Shown here in pieces: positions 1-6,416 of a stretch of 12,641 nt of DNA. Both the position numbers and the translations under genes were made by a program. The notes below the pieces were generated by a model. That model saw nothing but the letters and a program-made list of their open reading frames with translations. It was not told the origin of the DNA and did not search any database. The first letter of the stretch is position 1, and each line of letters starts with the position of its first letter. Origin of the DNA: Actinomycetota bacterium (GTDB taxonomy: Bacteria; Actinomycetota; Acidimicrobiia; Acidimicrobiales; Ilumatobacteraceae); the NCBI GenBank assembly GCA_005787025.1, contig SYCH01000072.1:1-12641 (forward strand). Direction: 5' to 3'.

Positions 1-140
1 CGATTCACGCGGAGATTGCTTAGACGAAAGATTGAATATGGACCGTTGCCTCCTCGAGGTGTTCCGCTGTAAAAAATCGCTCGTGTTTTACTTCATGGTC
101 TACTTGCTCGTGGACCCAAGTAGTATGAAAAGGAACATAC
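1..140. other. Lower-GC segment of unknown origin abutting the broken moxR
   Basis: By hand count this stretch is about 46% G+C, clearly below the surrounding genes. It carries no recognisable coding sequence apart from the spurious 12-codon tail of the moxR frame. It contains two small inverted repeats (GTAAAA at 69-74 with TTTTAC at 86-91; GTATG at 123-127 with CATAC at 136-140) and the palindrome CCTCGAGG at 52-59. The second hairpin ends exactly where recognisable MoxR sequence begins. It could be the edge of an inserted element, an intron, or an assembly chimera at a contig end. The sequence alone cannot decide. Confidence 0.55.
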
Positions 141-357
141 CCTCGTAGCACTGCAGACGGATCAACCGGGCCCCGGTCATGTCGGCGATGCTCTTGGCCA
201 ACTGGGTCTTACCGGTTCCCGCCGGACCCTCGACCAGGATGGGCTTGGCGAGGCGGTCCGCGAGGAACGCGACCCCGGCGATGCCGTCATCGGCGAGATA
301 GTTGACGTCGCGCAAACCGTCGCGAACTTCTTGAACCGATGTGAAACGGGGGGCCAT
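100..357 (-). CDS. MoxR-type AAA+ ATPase, truncated after the N-terminal Walker A region
   Basis: The first 73 residues match the start of MoxR-family AAA+ ATPases, chaperone-like proteins that usually work with von Willebrand factor A proteins to mature or insert cofactors into partner enzymes. The Walker A motif GPAGTGKT is at residues 44-51 and is followed by the conserved RLIRLQCYEG at 64-73. In the family CYEG is followed by LDE and then the rest of the ATPase (Walker B, sensors, lid), about 200 more residues. Here the frame instead enters unrelated DNA (MFLFILLGSTSK) and stops at 100-102. Walker B and the arginine finger are missing, so the product as shown cannot be an active ATPase. 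The start at 355-357 is supported by a TANNNT box seven bases upstream. It is divergent from murJ. Identity of the N-terminus is secure; whether the break is biological or an assembly join is open. Confidence 0.8.
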   Translation of the reverse strand: MAPRFTSVQEVRDGLRDVNYLADDGIAGVAFLADRLAKPILVEGPAGTGKTQLAKSIADMTGARLIRLQCYEGMFLFILLGSTSK

Positions 358-364
358 TCACAGC

Positions 365-370
365 ACCCTA
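365..370 (-). promoter_or_regulatory. Probable leaderless -10 box of the moxR-like gene
   Basis: On the minus strand TAGGGT is followed by seven bases and then the ATG at 355-357. This spacing puts the transcription start at or next to the A of ATG, as in actinobacterial leaderless genes with TANNNT -10 boxes. No convincing -35 element is visible. Confidence 0.45.
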
Positions 371-438
371 CTGTCCTCGTCGAACCGGTCACCAGTTCGG
401 GTCCGCACGACAACGGGATCCCGGTGCGATTGGGGACC

Positions 439-444
439 TAATCT
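439..444 (+). promoter_or_regulatory. Probable leaderless -10 box of murJ
   Basis: TAATCT is followed by seven bases and then the GTG at 452. This mirrors the arrangement in front of the divergent moxR-like gene across a 94-bp spacer (358-451). It supports the GTG start, which has no Shine-Dalgarno sequence. No clear -35 box is seen. Confidence 0.5.
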
Positions 445-451
445 GATAGCC

Positions 452-2167
452 GTGGGGGACATAGAGCCAGAAGACACCGAAATCGGAGCGCCCGACGCCG
501 ACGATGACGCACCCACACCCACTGGCCGGGACGTCGTGGCGCCCGACCCCCACGACGGAATGAACCACATTCTGCGCAGCAACGCCATCGTGGCCCTCGG
601 CACCGGACTGTCGCGCTTCACCGGCATGTTGCGGGTGATCGTCTTCGGAGTCGTGATTGGACAAACCGCCTTGGCCGACGCCTACGACGGAGCGAACAAC
701 TCCCCCAACGCCGTCTACGAACTTCTCCTCGGTGGCGTGCTCTCGGCGGCGCTGGTTCCCATGTTCAGCCGGATGCTCGAGAAAGATGACCGCGAGTCCG
801 CCGAGGCGGTCGTCGGCACCGCGATCGTCGCCCTGGCGGCTCTCACCGCCATCGCCACCTTCTTCGCGCCGTGGGTCTTCCGTGTCTTCTCACTCAATCC
901 GGCCGACGGCCTCGACGTCGACCAATTCCGTACCGTCGGCACGGCCCTCACTCGAATCTTCTTGTTGCAGATCTTCTTCTACGGGGTGTCGGCGCTGCTC
1001 GGCTCGTTGCTCAACGCGCAACGCCGCTTCTTCGCCGCGGCTTGGTCACCGGTGCTGGCCAACATCGTCATCATCTGCACGTTGCTCTACGTCCCGATCC
1101 TGCTTCATCACCCCGATAACGAGATCCCGCTGGCCGAGGTACTCGACAGCCCCTCGTTCCGCTGGTTGCTCGGACTCGGGGCGACCGGCGGCATCGCACT
1201 TCAGGCCTTCGTTCTTCTTCCCGCTATACATCGCGCCGGACTGAACCTGCGATTCCGCTTCCAGCCCCGACATCCGGCGGTGAAACGGCTGATCGCGTTG
1301 TCGGGTTGGACGTTCGGCTACGTCATGGCCAACCAGCTGACCGTCATCGTGGTGAAGAACCTGGCCGAGCCGGGCTCGGGGGGCCAGGACGCCTTCGCCA
1401 AGGCCTCGACTTTCTTTTATTTCCCGCACGGATTACTGGCGATGAGCATCGCCACCACCTTCATCCCCGAAATGGCCCGGGCAGTTTCGCGGCGGGACAA
1501 GGCCGCGTTCATCGAACGCACCAATCTGGGCATTCGTCTGGTCGGATTGCTCACCTTCCCGGCCGCTTTCGCGTTCCTCGTGTTGGCTCGTCCCATCATC
1601 GGTCTGCTGTTGCAACACGGCGAGTTCGACGCCGCCGCCGCCGACACCACGGCGCGGGCACTGGCGGGTCTGGCCCTCGGACTCATCGGATACTCCATCT
1701 ACTTGTTCGCGCTTCGAGGCTTCTACGCGCACCAGGACACCCGCACCCCGTTCGTCATCAATTGCTTCCAGAACGTTCTCAACATCATCCTGGCCTTCGC
1801 TTTGTCCCCCGCCTACGACGTGCTCGGACTGGGCATCGCGTTCTCGGTTTCCTACGTCGTCGCTGCCATCGCCGCCCTGTACGTGTTGAAGGTGAAGGTT
1901 CGCGGCTTCTCGGCTCTCGACGTTCTCGCGGGATTGACCCGTTTGGTGATCGCCGCCGCCAGCATGGGCATCGTGATGTGGGTCGTGCTTCGGCCCATCG
2001 GCGCGAACTCCGGCGGTGGTGCCGTCGTCAAGGTGGTGGTGGGCACGGCGGTCGGTGCGCTCACCTACATCGGTGCGCTCACCGTGTTGCGGGCACCCGA
2101 GATCGAACACCTACGTGTCGTGCGGGACCGCGTGCGCTCGTTGCGTACCGGGTCAACGGGGCAATAG
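452..2167 (+). CDS. murJ: Lipid II flippase MurJ (MviN family)
   Basis: This is a 571-residue polytopic membrane protein of the MurJ/MviN family (MOP superfamily), which moves lipid II across the cytoplasmic membrane for peptidoglycan synthesis. Family sequences are clear: LRSNAIVALGTGLSRFTG near residues 41-58, then ADAYDGANNSPNAVYELLLGG at about 76-96 (the classic MviN signature region), the arginine-containing loops between helices, and many hydrophobic segments to about residue 550. The first 36 residues are acidic, proline-rich and cytosolic-looking. The GTG start was chosen because a TANNNT box lies seven bases upstream. An in-frame ATG at 341 would overlap the divergent moxR-like gene, and an internal ATG at 560 (MNHILRS) would remove only the acidic extension. 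Unlike mycobacterial MviN there is no C-terminal pseudokinase or extracellular domain; the protein ends shortly after the last helix. Its last 15 bases overlap the end of proB on the other strand. Confidence 0.93.
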   Translation: MGDIEPEDTEIGAPDADDDAPTPTGRDVVAPDPHDGMNHILRSNAIVALGTGLSRFTGMLRVIVFGVVIGQTALADAYDGANNSPNAVYELLLGGVLSAALVPMFSRMLEKDDRESAEAVVGTAIVALAALTAIATFFAPWVFRVFSLNPADGLDVDQFRTVGTALTRIFLLQIFFYGVSALLGSLLNAQRRFFAAAWSPVLANIVIICTLLYVPILLHHPDNEIPLAEVLDSPSFRWLLGLGATGGIALQAFVLLPAIHRAGLNLRFRFQPRHPAVKRLIALSGWTFGYVMANQLTVIVVKNLAEPGSGGQDAFAKASTFFYFPHGLLAMSIATTFIPEMARAVSRRDKAAFIERTNLGIRLVGLLTFPAAFAFLVLARPIIGLLLQHGEFDAAAADTTARALAGLALGLIGYSIYLFALRGFYAHQDTRTPFVINCFQNVLNIILAFALSPAYDVLGLGIAFSVSYVVAAIAALYVLKVKVRGFSALDVLAGLTRLVIAAASMGIVMWVVLRPIGANSGGGAVVKVVVGTAVGALTYIGALTVLRAPEIEHLRVVRDRVRSLRTGSTGQ

Positions 2168-3256
2168 CACCAATTCGTCGCGGTGCACGACGACCGACGG
2201 CGAATCGTCGTCGAGTTCGGAACTCTGCCGACCTCGCGCCGTGCGAGCCTGGGCGGCCGACATCATGGCGAGCCCGCGAGCCACAACCGTGCCGTCGGTG
2301 CGACGAATATCGACGGTCTCACCGGACTCGAACGAACCCTCCACCGCCACCACCCCGGCGGGCAACAGCGAGACCGTCCCCTTGAGCAACGCCACCGCCG
2401 CCCCGTCATCGATGGTCAGGGCCCCGCGCACCTCGCTGGCAAAAGCCACCCACAATTGACGGGCCGACAGGGCCCGATCGGACCCGTGGAAGGTGGTTCC
2501 GACGCCCGACGTTCCCGAGACCGCCGCGGTCGTGACCACCTCGAGTACGTCGACGATGGTGGCCCGAGCGATGACGGCACGAATACCGGACCACGAGGCG
2601 ATGCGCGCCGCCGACAGCTTGGAGGCCATTCCTCCACTTCCCCGATTCGATCCCGTGGCGCCGGCCGAGACGCTCATGAGGGGGTCGCTCTCGTGAACGT
2701 CGGTGATGAGCGTGGCCGAGGAATCGACCCGCGGATCGTTCGTGTGTAGCCCCTCGGTGTCGGTGAGCAGGATCAGCAGGTCGGCACGCAAAAGATGCGA
2801 CAGCAGAGCGGAGATGTGGTCGTTGTCGCCGAAACGGATCTCGTCGTTCGCGATGGCGTCGTTCTCGTTCACCACCGGCACACAACCCAACTCCAGCAAT
2901 CGCTCGAGCGTGCTGCGAGCGTGCAGATACTGGGTGCGATCGATGAAGTCGTGGGGAACCAGCAACACTTGCGCGGCCACCAACGAATGGCCAGCGAACT
3001 CGGAGTTGTACACCTCCATCAAACGACTCTGGCCCGCCGCCGCCAAAGCCTGCAGCGTGCGCATGTCGGTCGGCCTTTCGGAGAGACCCAGCGCCGAGAC
3101 CCCGGCCGAGACGGCGCCCGAGGTGACCAGGACCACCTCGTGTCCCTGCGATCGCAGGCGGGCGATCTGGCGACAGACGTCGGCGATGATGGCACGGTCG
3201 ATGACCCCGAGGTCGTCGGTGAGCGACGAGCTTCCGATCTTGGCCACGATGCGCAT
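2153..3256 (-). CDS. proB: Glutamate 5-kinase (with PUA domain)
   Basis: The 367-residue product phosphorylates the gamma-carboxyl of glutamate with ATP, the first and feedback-regulated step of proline synthesis. The N-terminal amino-acid kinase domain (about residues 1-255) shows the phosphate-binding start MRIVAKIGSSSLT, SGAVSAG at 46-52, NENDAI at 130-135, FGDND at 142-146, LLTDTEGL at 163-170 and GSGGMASK at 206-213. A C-terminal PUA domain begins near residue 276, so this is the long two-domain form. The ATG at 3254-3256 gives the usual family start. It lies 26 bases after the obgE stop on the same strand, so obgE-proB is probably one transcript, a common bacterial arrangement. No strong ribosome-binding site is visible. 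Its 3' end overlaps the convergent murJ by 15 bases. No proA is in the window. Confidence 0.95.
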   Translation of the reverse strand: MRIVAKIGSSSLTDDLGVIDRAIIADVCRQIARLRSQGHEVVLVTSGAVSAGVSALGLSERPTDMRTLQALAAAGQSRLMEVYNSEFAGHSLVAAQVLLVPHDFIDRTQYLHARSTLERLLELGCVPVVNENDAIANDEIRFGDNDHISALLSHLLRADLLILLTDTEGLHTNDPRVDSSATLITDVHESDPLMSVSAGATGSNRGSGGMASKLSAARIASWSGIRAVIARATIVDVLEVVTTAAVSGTSGVGTTFHGSDRALSARQLWVAFASEVRGALTIDDGAAVALLKGTVSLLPAGVVAVEGSFESGETVDIRRTDGTVVARGLAMMSAAQARTARGRQSSELDDDSPSVVVHRDELVLLPR

Positions 3257-3282
3257 GACGAGGACGGTACCGGTTGGGCCGA

Positions 3283-4533
3283 TCAGTTGTCGGGTGAATA
3301 GTCGAACGAGAAGTCGGCGATCCAGACCACGTCGCCTTGGCGGGCTCCCGCACGCGCCAACAAACGTGGCACTCCCAGTTTCTTCAGGCGCTCCTCGATG
3401 TAGGTCATCGCCTCGGGCGTCGACACGTCGTTCAGGTGCACCGCCCGCTCGGCCTTTCGACCGTGTACCCGGAAGCCACCGGTGACGAGTCTTTCGACCC
3501 ACGCACCGTCGGACTCGGGCTTCAAGATGACCCGCCCCTCGGTGACCGGCTGCTCTTGTCGGGCGTCGTGCACCAAACTGGCCAAGCGTCCGACCAGTTC
3601 GCGCACTCCCTGATTGGTCACCGACGAGATCATCATCCCGTCCCACGCCGCGATCATCTCCGCAGTCGCCGAGTCCGTCTTCGTGCCCACGATCACCCGC
3701 GGGCGCGCCAACAACGAGGGGTCGTACGACTCCAATTCGCGCAGCAGGATTTCCAGTTGCTCCGATGGTGAAGTGTCATCGACGGGTGCCAGGTCGATCA
3801 GCACACACAGGGCACGCGCCCTCTCGATGTGGCGCAGGAACTGATGGCCCAAGCCCTTGCCCTCGGAGGCTCCCTCGATGAGACCGGGGATGTCGGCCAC
3901 CACGAACTCGGTGTTGCCATCGAGTCGCACCACTCCGAGATTGGGCTCGAGGGTGGTGAACGGGTAGGCGGCGATCTTGGGCTTAGCCGCCGAGATGACC
4001 GAGATCAAGGTGCTCTTCCCGGCGTTGGGGAAACCGACCAGAGCCACGTCGGCCATCAATTTCAATTCCAGTTTCAACCAGCGTTCCTCGCCGTGCTCGC
4101 CCTGTTCGGCGAACGATGGCGCACGACGCCGGTTGGTGAGGAAGCGGGCGTTGCCCCGACCACCCCGACCACCATGCGCCGCGAGCCACTTGTCGCCGTG
4201 ATCCACGAGATCGGCCAGCACCTCGCCGGTGTACATGTCGCGCACAACCGTTCCCTCGGGCACTTTCACCTCGAGGGTTTCTCCGCGCTTGCCGTGTTGG
4301 TCCTTGCCCATTCCGTGCACACCGTTGCCACCGATGCGGTGCGGGTGGTCACGGAAGGCCAGCAACGACGCCACGTTACGGTCCGCGACCATCCAGATGT
4401 CACCGCCACGTCCACCGTCACCGCCGTTGGGTCCCCCCATCGCCACGGGGCCCTCACGACGGAACGACACACATCCGGCTCCACCATCGCCGGCCTTCAC
4501 GTTCAACTGGCACTCATCGACGAACTGACTCAT
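3283..4533 (-). CDS. obgE: GTPase Obg/CgtA, 50S subunit assembly factor
   Basis: This 416-residue protein is the essential Obg GTPase, which binds pre-50S ribosomes and links ribosome maturation to growth and stringent signalling. The glycine-rich Obg fold occupies residues 1-160 (MSQFVDECQLNVKAGDGGAG; GGPNGGDGGRGG at 33-44; GGRGGRGNARF at 121-131). The G domain follows with G1 GFPNAGKST at 167-175, switch region FTTLEPNLG at 192-200, G3 DIPG at 214-217, G4 TKTD at 284-287 and G5 SSVT at 303-306. A C-terminal OCT-type domain is present from about 335 (VERLVTGGFRVHGRKAERAVHL). G4 is TKTD rather than the usual NKxD, and G5 begins SS rather than SA. Both are tolerated in other GTPases. A GAGGT sequence six bases before the ATG may serve as the ribosome-binding site. 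It is likely cotranscribed with proB and diverges from dgt. Confidence 0.97.
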   Translation of the reverse strand: MSQFVDECQLNVKAGDGGAGCVSFRREGPVAMGGPNGGDGGRGGDIWMVADRNVASLLAFRDHPHRIGGNGVHGMGKDQHGKRGETLEVKVPEGTVVRDMYTGEVLADLVDHGDKWLAAHGGRGGRGNARFLTNRRRAPSFAEQGEHGEERWLKLELKLMADVALVGFPNAGKSTLISVISAAKPKIAAYPFTTLEPNLGVVRLDGNTEFVVADIPGLIEGASEGKGLGHQFLRHIERARALCVLIDLAPVDDTSPSEQLEILLRELESYDPSLLARPRVIVGTKTDSATAEMIAAWDGMMISSVTNQGVRELVGRLASLVHDARQEQPVTEGRVILKPESDGAWVERLVTGGFRVHGRKAERAVHLNDVSTPEAMTYIEERLKKLGVPRLLARAGARQGDVVWIADFSFDYSPDN

Positions 4534-4551
4534 GGGGCGACCTCGTGCCTC

Positions 4552-4557
4552 ACGCTA
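4552..4557 (-). promoter_or_regulatory. Candidate -10 box for obgE-proB
   Basis: TAGCGT on the minus strand lies 18 bases before the obgE ATG, which would give a short leader containing the GAGGT sequence. No convincing -35 box is seen at 16-18 bases spacing. A promoter of its own is expected because dgt separates obgE from rpmA. Confidence 0.3.
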
Positions 4558-4618
4558 CCGATCCGAAACGGTGTTTACCGATGAGTGTCGACGTCGCGCC
4601 AGCGCCACATCGGTGTCG

Positions 4619-4624
4619 TATCGT
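4619..4624 (+). promoter_or_regulatory. Probable leaderless -10 box of dgt
   Basis: TATCGT is followed by six bases and then the GTG at 4631, matching the spacing in front of murJ and the moxR-like gene. It argues for the GTG rather than the more upstream ATG at 4532, which would overlap the obgE start codon. Confidence 0.45.
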
Positions 4625-4630
4625 GAAGGC

Positions 4631-5767
4631 GTGAGTTCCTCCGACATCGATCGTGACATGCAGGAGCGGGCCGAACGCTGGGCCGGGACGATGTCGGGTT
4701 CCGAGTCGTCTGACGGTCTCACCCTCGCGCACGCCGACTCATGGGCCGGGACCGGCGAAACCTCCACCTTGCCGCGCGAGGTGCGCGAGCACAACGAGGA
4801 CTCCACGCTCAGTCGCCACGCGACCCGTTCGGTGGGTGCGGGTGACCGCGAGCACCCCGAGGAAGCCGATCCGTTCCGAACCTGTTTCGAGCGCGATCGC
4901 GATCGCATCCTGCATGCGCCAGCGTTTCGGCGCTTGGCCGGCAAAACCCAAGTGTTCGTGTTCCCCGACGATCACCAACGCACGCGACTGACGCACGCCC
5001 TCGAGGTCGCCCAGGTCGCCGTGGCGGTCGCTCGGCCCTTGGGCCTGAACGTGGCTCTCACCGAGGCGATCGCCCTCGGCCACGACTGTGGGCACGGCCC
5101 GGGAGGTCACGCGTCCGAGGACGCGTTGGCTCCGTACGTCGCCGATGGTTTCGATCACGCCGTGTGGGGCGCCGACGTCACGTTGAGCCATCTCAACTTG
5201 TGTCGCCAGACATTGGACGGCATCCGGAATCATTCCTGGAGTCGCCCCGCCCCGGGCACTCCCGAAGGTGAGGTCGTCAGTTGGGCCGATCGCATCGCCT
5301 ACGTGTGCCACGACTTCGAGGACGCCGTCGACACCGGCATCGTCAGCGCAGAGCACTTGCCCGCTCTCGTGACGTCACGGTGCGGCACGACGCGCGGCTC
5401 CCAATTGAGCGCCTTCATCACCTCGATGATCCGAGCCGCCATGAACTCCGGACGGGTCGGGATGGAACCCGCCATCGCCGAAGCCTTGGCTGAGTTCCGT
5501 CGTTTCAACTACGAGCAGGTGTACCTGCGGCCCGAGAGCAAAGCCCAAGCCCACGCCGTCATCGATCTCTTGCGGGCCCTGGTCGAGTGCTACACCGCCA
5601 CGCCGACGTTGCTACCCGCGGGCGAGGACCAAGACGCCGGGTCCGACGCGGCCCGCTTCGCCGCCGTCAGCTACGTCGCGGGAATGACCGACCGATTCGC
5701 CTGTCGTCAGGGAATGGCGATCCTCGGATGGGATGCCAGCCGCTTGCCGCGCGGCATCGATGTCTGA
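4631..5767 (+). CDS. dgt: Deoxyguanosinetriphosphate triphosphohydrolase-like HD-domain protein
   Basis: The 378-residue product belongs to the HD-superfamily dNTP triphosphohydrolases, which cut dGTP and other dNTPs to nucleoside and tripolyphosphate. Family sequences are RILHAPAFRRLAGKTQVF at 92-109, RLTHALEVAQVA at 119-130, GHDCGHGPGGHASEDAL at 150-166, SWADRIAYVCHDFEDA at 217-232 and YVAGMTDRFACRQG near the C-terminus. The metal-binding H...HD...D set is complete (H122, H151, D152, D220), so an active enzyme is expected. Residues 1-75 are a poorly conserved, charged extension. The GTG start is preferred because of the TANNNT box six bases upstream; an ATG at 4532 would add 33 residues that look non-conserved. 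It lies on the opposite strand from its neighbours, between rpmA and obgE, two genes that are usually adjacent. Only 14 bases separate its stop from the convergent rpmA stop. Confidence 0.9.
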   Translation: MSSSDIDRDMQERAERWAGTMSGSESSDGLTLAHADSWAGTGETSTLPREVREHNEDSTLSRHATRSVGAGDREHPEEADPFRTCFERDRDRILHAPAFRRLAGKTQVFVFPDDHQRTRLTHALEVAQVAVAVARPLGLNVALTEAIALGHDCGHGPGGHASEDALAPYVADGFDHAVWGADVTLSHLNLCRQTLDGIRNHSWSRPAPGTPEGEVVSWADRIAYVCHDFEDAVDTGIVSAEHLPALVTSRCGTTRGSQLSAFITSMIRAAMNSGRVGMEPAIAEALAEFRRFNYEQVYLRPESKAQAHAVIDLLRALVECYTATPTLLPAGEDQDAGSDAARFAAVSYVAGMTDRFACRQGMAILGWDASRLPRGIDV

Positions 5768-5781
5768 GGTCTGCGAGAGCG

Positions 5782-6036
5782 TCAGTCGGCGGGGATGACG
5801 TCGATCACGCGACGTCCTTTGCGCTCACCGAACTTAACCACGCCATCGACCAAGGCGAAAAGGGTGTCGTCGCCACCGCGACCGACGTTCTTGCCGGGAT
5901 GGAACTTGGTGCCACGCTGACGGATCACGATGGTGCCGGCGGTGATGCTGGTGCCGGCGAAAGCCTTCACGCCGAGGCGCTGTGCGTTGGAGTCACGACC
6001 GTTGCGGGTTGAGCCGCCGCCCTTTGTCTTCGACAT
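5782..6036 (-). CDS. rpmA: 50S ribosomal protein L27
   Basis: The 84-residue protein is L27, whose N-terminal tail reaches towards the peptidyl transferase centre. The hallmark GGGSTRNGRDSNAQRLG is at residues 6-22, followed by GTIVIRQRGTKFHPG and VGRGGDDTLFALVDGVVKF. The N-terminus starts directly MSKTKGGG, so it lacks the cleavable prepeptide of Firmicutes L27. The ATG is preceded by an AAAGG ribosome-binding sequence that lies in the last codons and stop of rplU. The gap to rplU is three bases, so the two are clearly cotranscribed. Confidence 0.98.
   Translation of the reverse strand: MSKTKGGGSTRNGRDSNAQRLGVKAFAGTSITAGTIVIRQRGTKFHPGKNVGRGGDDTLFALVDGVVKFGERKGRRVIDVIPAD
5797..5816 (+). terminator. 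Possible terminator hairpin of dgt inside the rpmA 3' end
   Basis: GACGTCG (5797-5803) and CGACGTC (5810-5816) form a perfect 7-bp stem with a six-base loop, followed on the plus strand by CTTT. It lies about 30 bases past the dgt stop, within codons of rpmA, so termination of dgt would be antisense to rpmA. The T tract is very short. Confidence 0.3.
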
Positions 6037-6039
6037 GTC

Positions 6040-6351
6040 TCAGCCTTTCGCGATGGAGGTGATCTCGACCACCTGGTAGTGCTGACGGTGACCGTAACGG
6101 CGACGCTGGTTGGTGCGACGCTTGTAGGTGAAGCCGTCGATCTTGGGACCCGCGGCCGAGCCGACGATGCGTCCCGAGACCTTGGTGCCGGCGAGTTGGG
6201 TGGGTGTGGCCAGAACAGTGTCGCCGTCGACGACCAGCACGGGCGTGAAGTTCACCGTGGCACCCTGTTCGGCGCCGAGGAGTTCCACATGCACTTGCTG
6301 GCCCTCGGTCACACGGACCTGCTTGCCACCGGTTGCGATCACTGCGTACAT
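6040..6351 (-). CDS. rplU: 50S ribosomal protein L21
   Basis: The 103-residue protein is L21, a 50S protein that binds 23S rRNA and pairs with L27 in most bacterial operons. It begins with the family start MYAVIATGGKQVRV and ends with KRRTNQRRRYGHRQHYQVVE, the basic RNA-binding tail of L21. The ATG at 6349-6351 is chosen by this conserved start, although the frame stays open a further 40 codons upstream. There is no clear Shine-Dalgarno sequence. A promoter-like pair of hexamers in the gap after the RNase gene predicts a leader of only a few bases. L21-L27 lies directly after an RNase E/G gene, a widespread arrangement. Confidence 0.97.
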   Translation of the reverse strand: MYAVIATGGKQVRVTEGQQVHVELLGAEQGATVNFTPVLVVDGDTVLATPTQLAGTKVSGRIVGSAAGPKIDGFTYKRRTNQRRRYGHRQHYQVVEITSIAKG

Positions 6352-6362
6352 AGCGAATGGCG

Positions 6363-6391
6363 ACTCTACCTGCCGGAATGCGGGCATCCAA
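6363..6391 (-). promoter_or_regulatory. Candidate promoter for rplU-rpmA
   Basis: On the minus strand TTGGAT (6386-6391) and TAGAGT (6363-6368) are separated by exactly 17 bases, each matching four of six positions of the vegetative consensus (TTGACA, TATAAT). The pair lies wholly in the 65-bp gap between the RNase E/G stop and the rplU start. Transcription would begin roughly four bases before the ATG. Confidence 0.45.
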
Positions 6392-6416
6392 CGCCCGCTC
6401 CGGATCTCTTGCCCGA

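Noticed and set aside
100..141. Group II intron 5' end or intein start at the moxR break
   Set aside because: The junction begins GTATG rather than GTGYG, there is no intein N-terminal Cys/Ser block, and no intron-encoded protein is visible in the 140 bases available; kept only as an open possibility in the findings.
1306..2385. A 359-codon plus-strand frame overlapping murJ and the end of proB
   Set aside because: Composition is Arg/His/Gly-rich with no domain, typical of an out-of-frame shadow; murJ in the other frame has clear family motifs.
3257..3646. Upstream extension of the proB frame
   Set aside because: It overlaps the conserved end of obgE in another frame and has no glutamate kinase homology; the family start is the ATG at 3256.
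4561..4582. Operator-like palindrome between obgE and dgt (AAAC-GGT-GTTT core)
   Set aside because: Only the four-base arms match; the flanks do not continue the symmetry, so it is within chance expectation.
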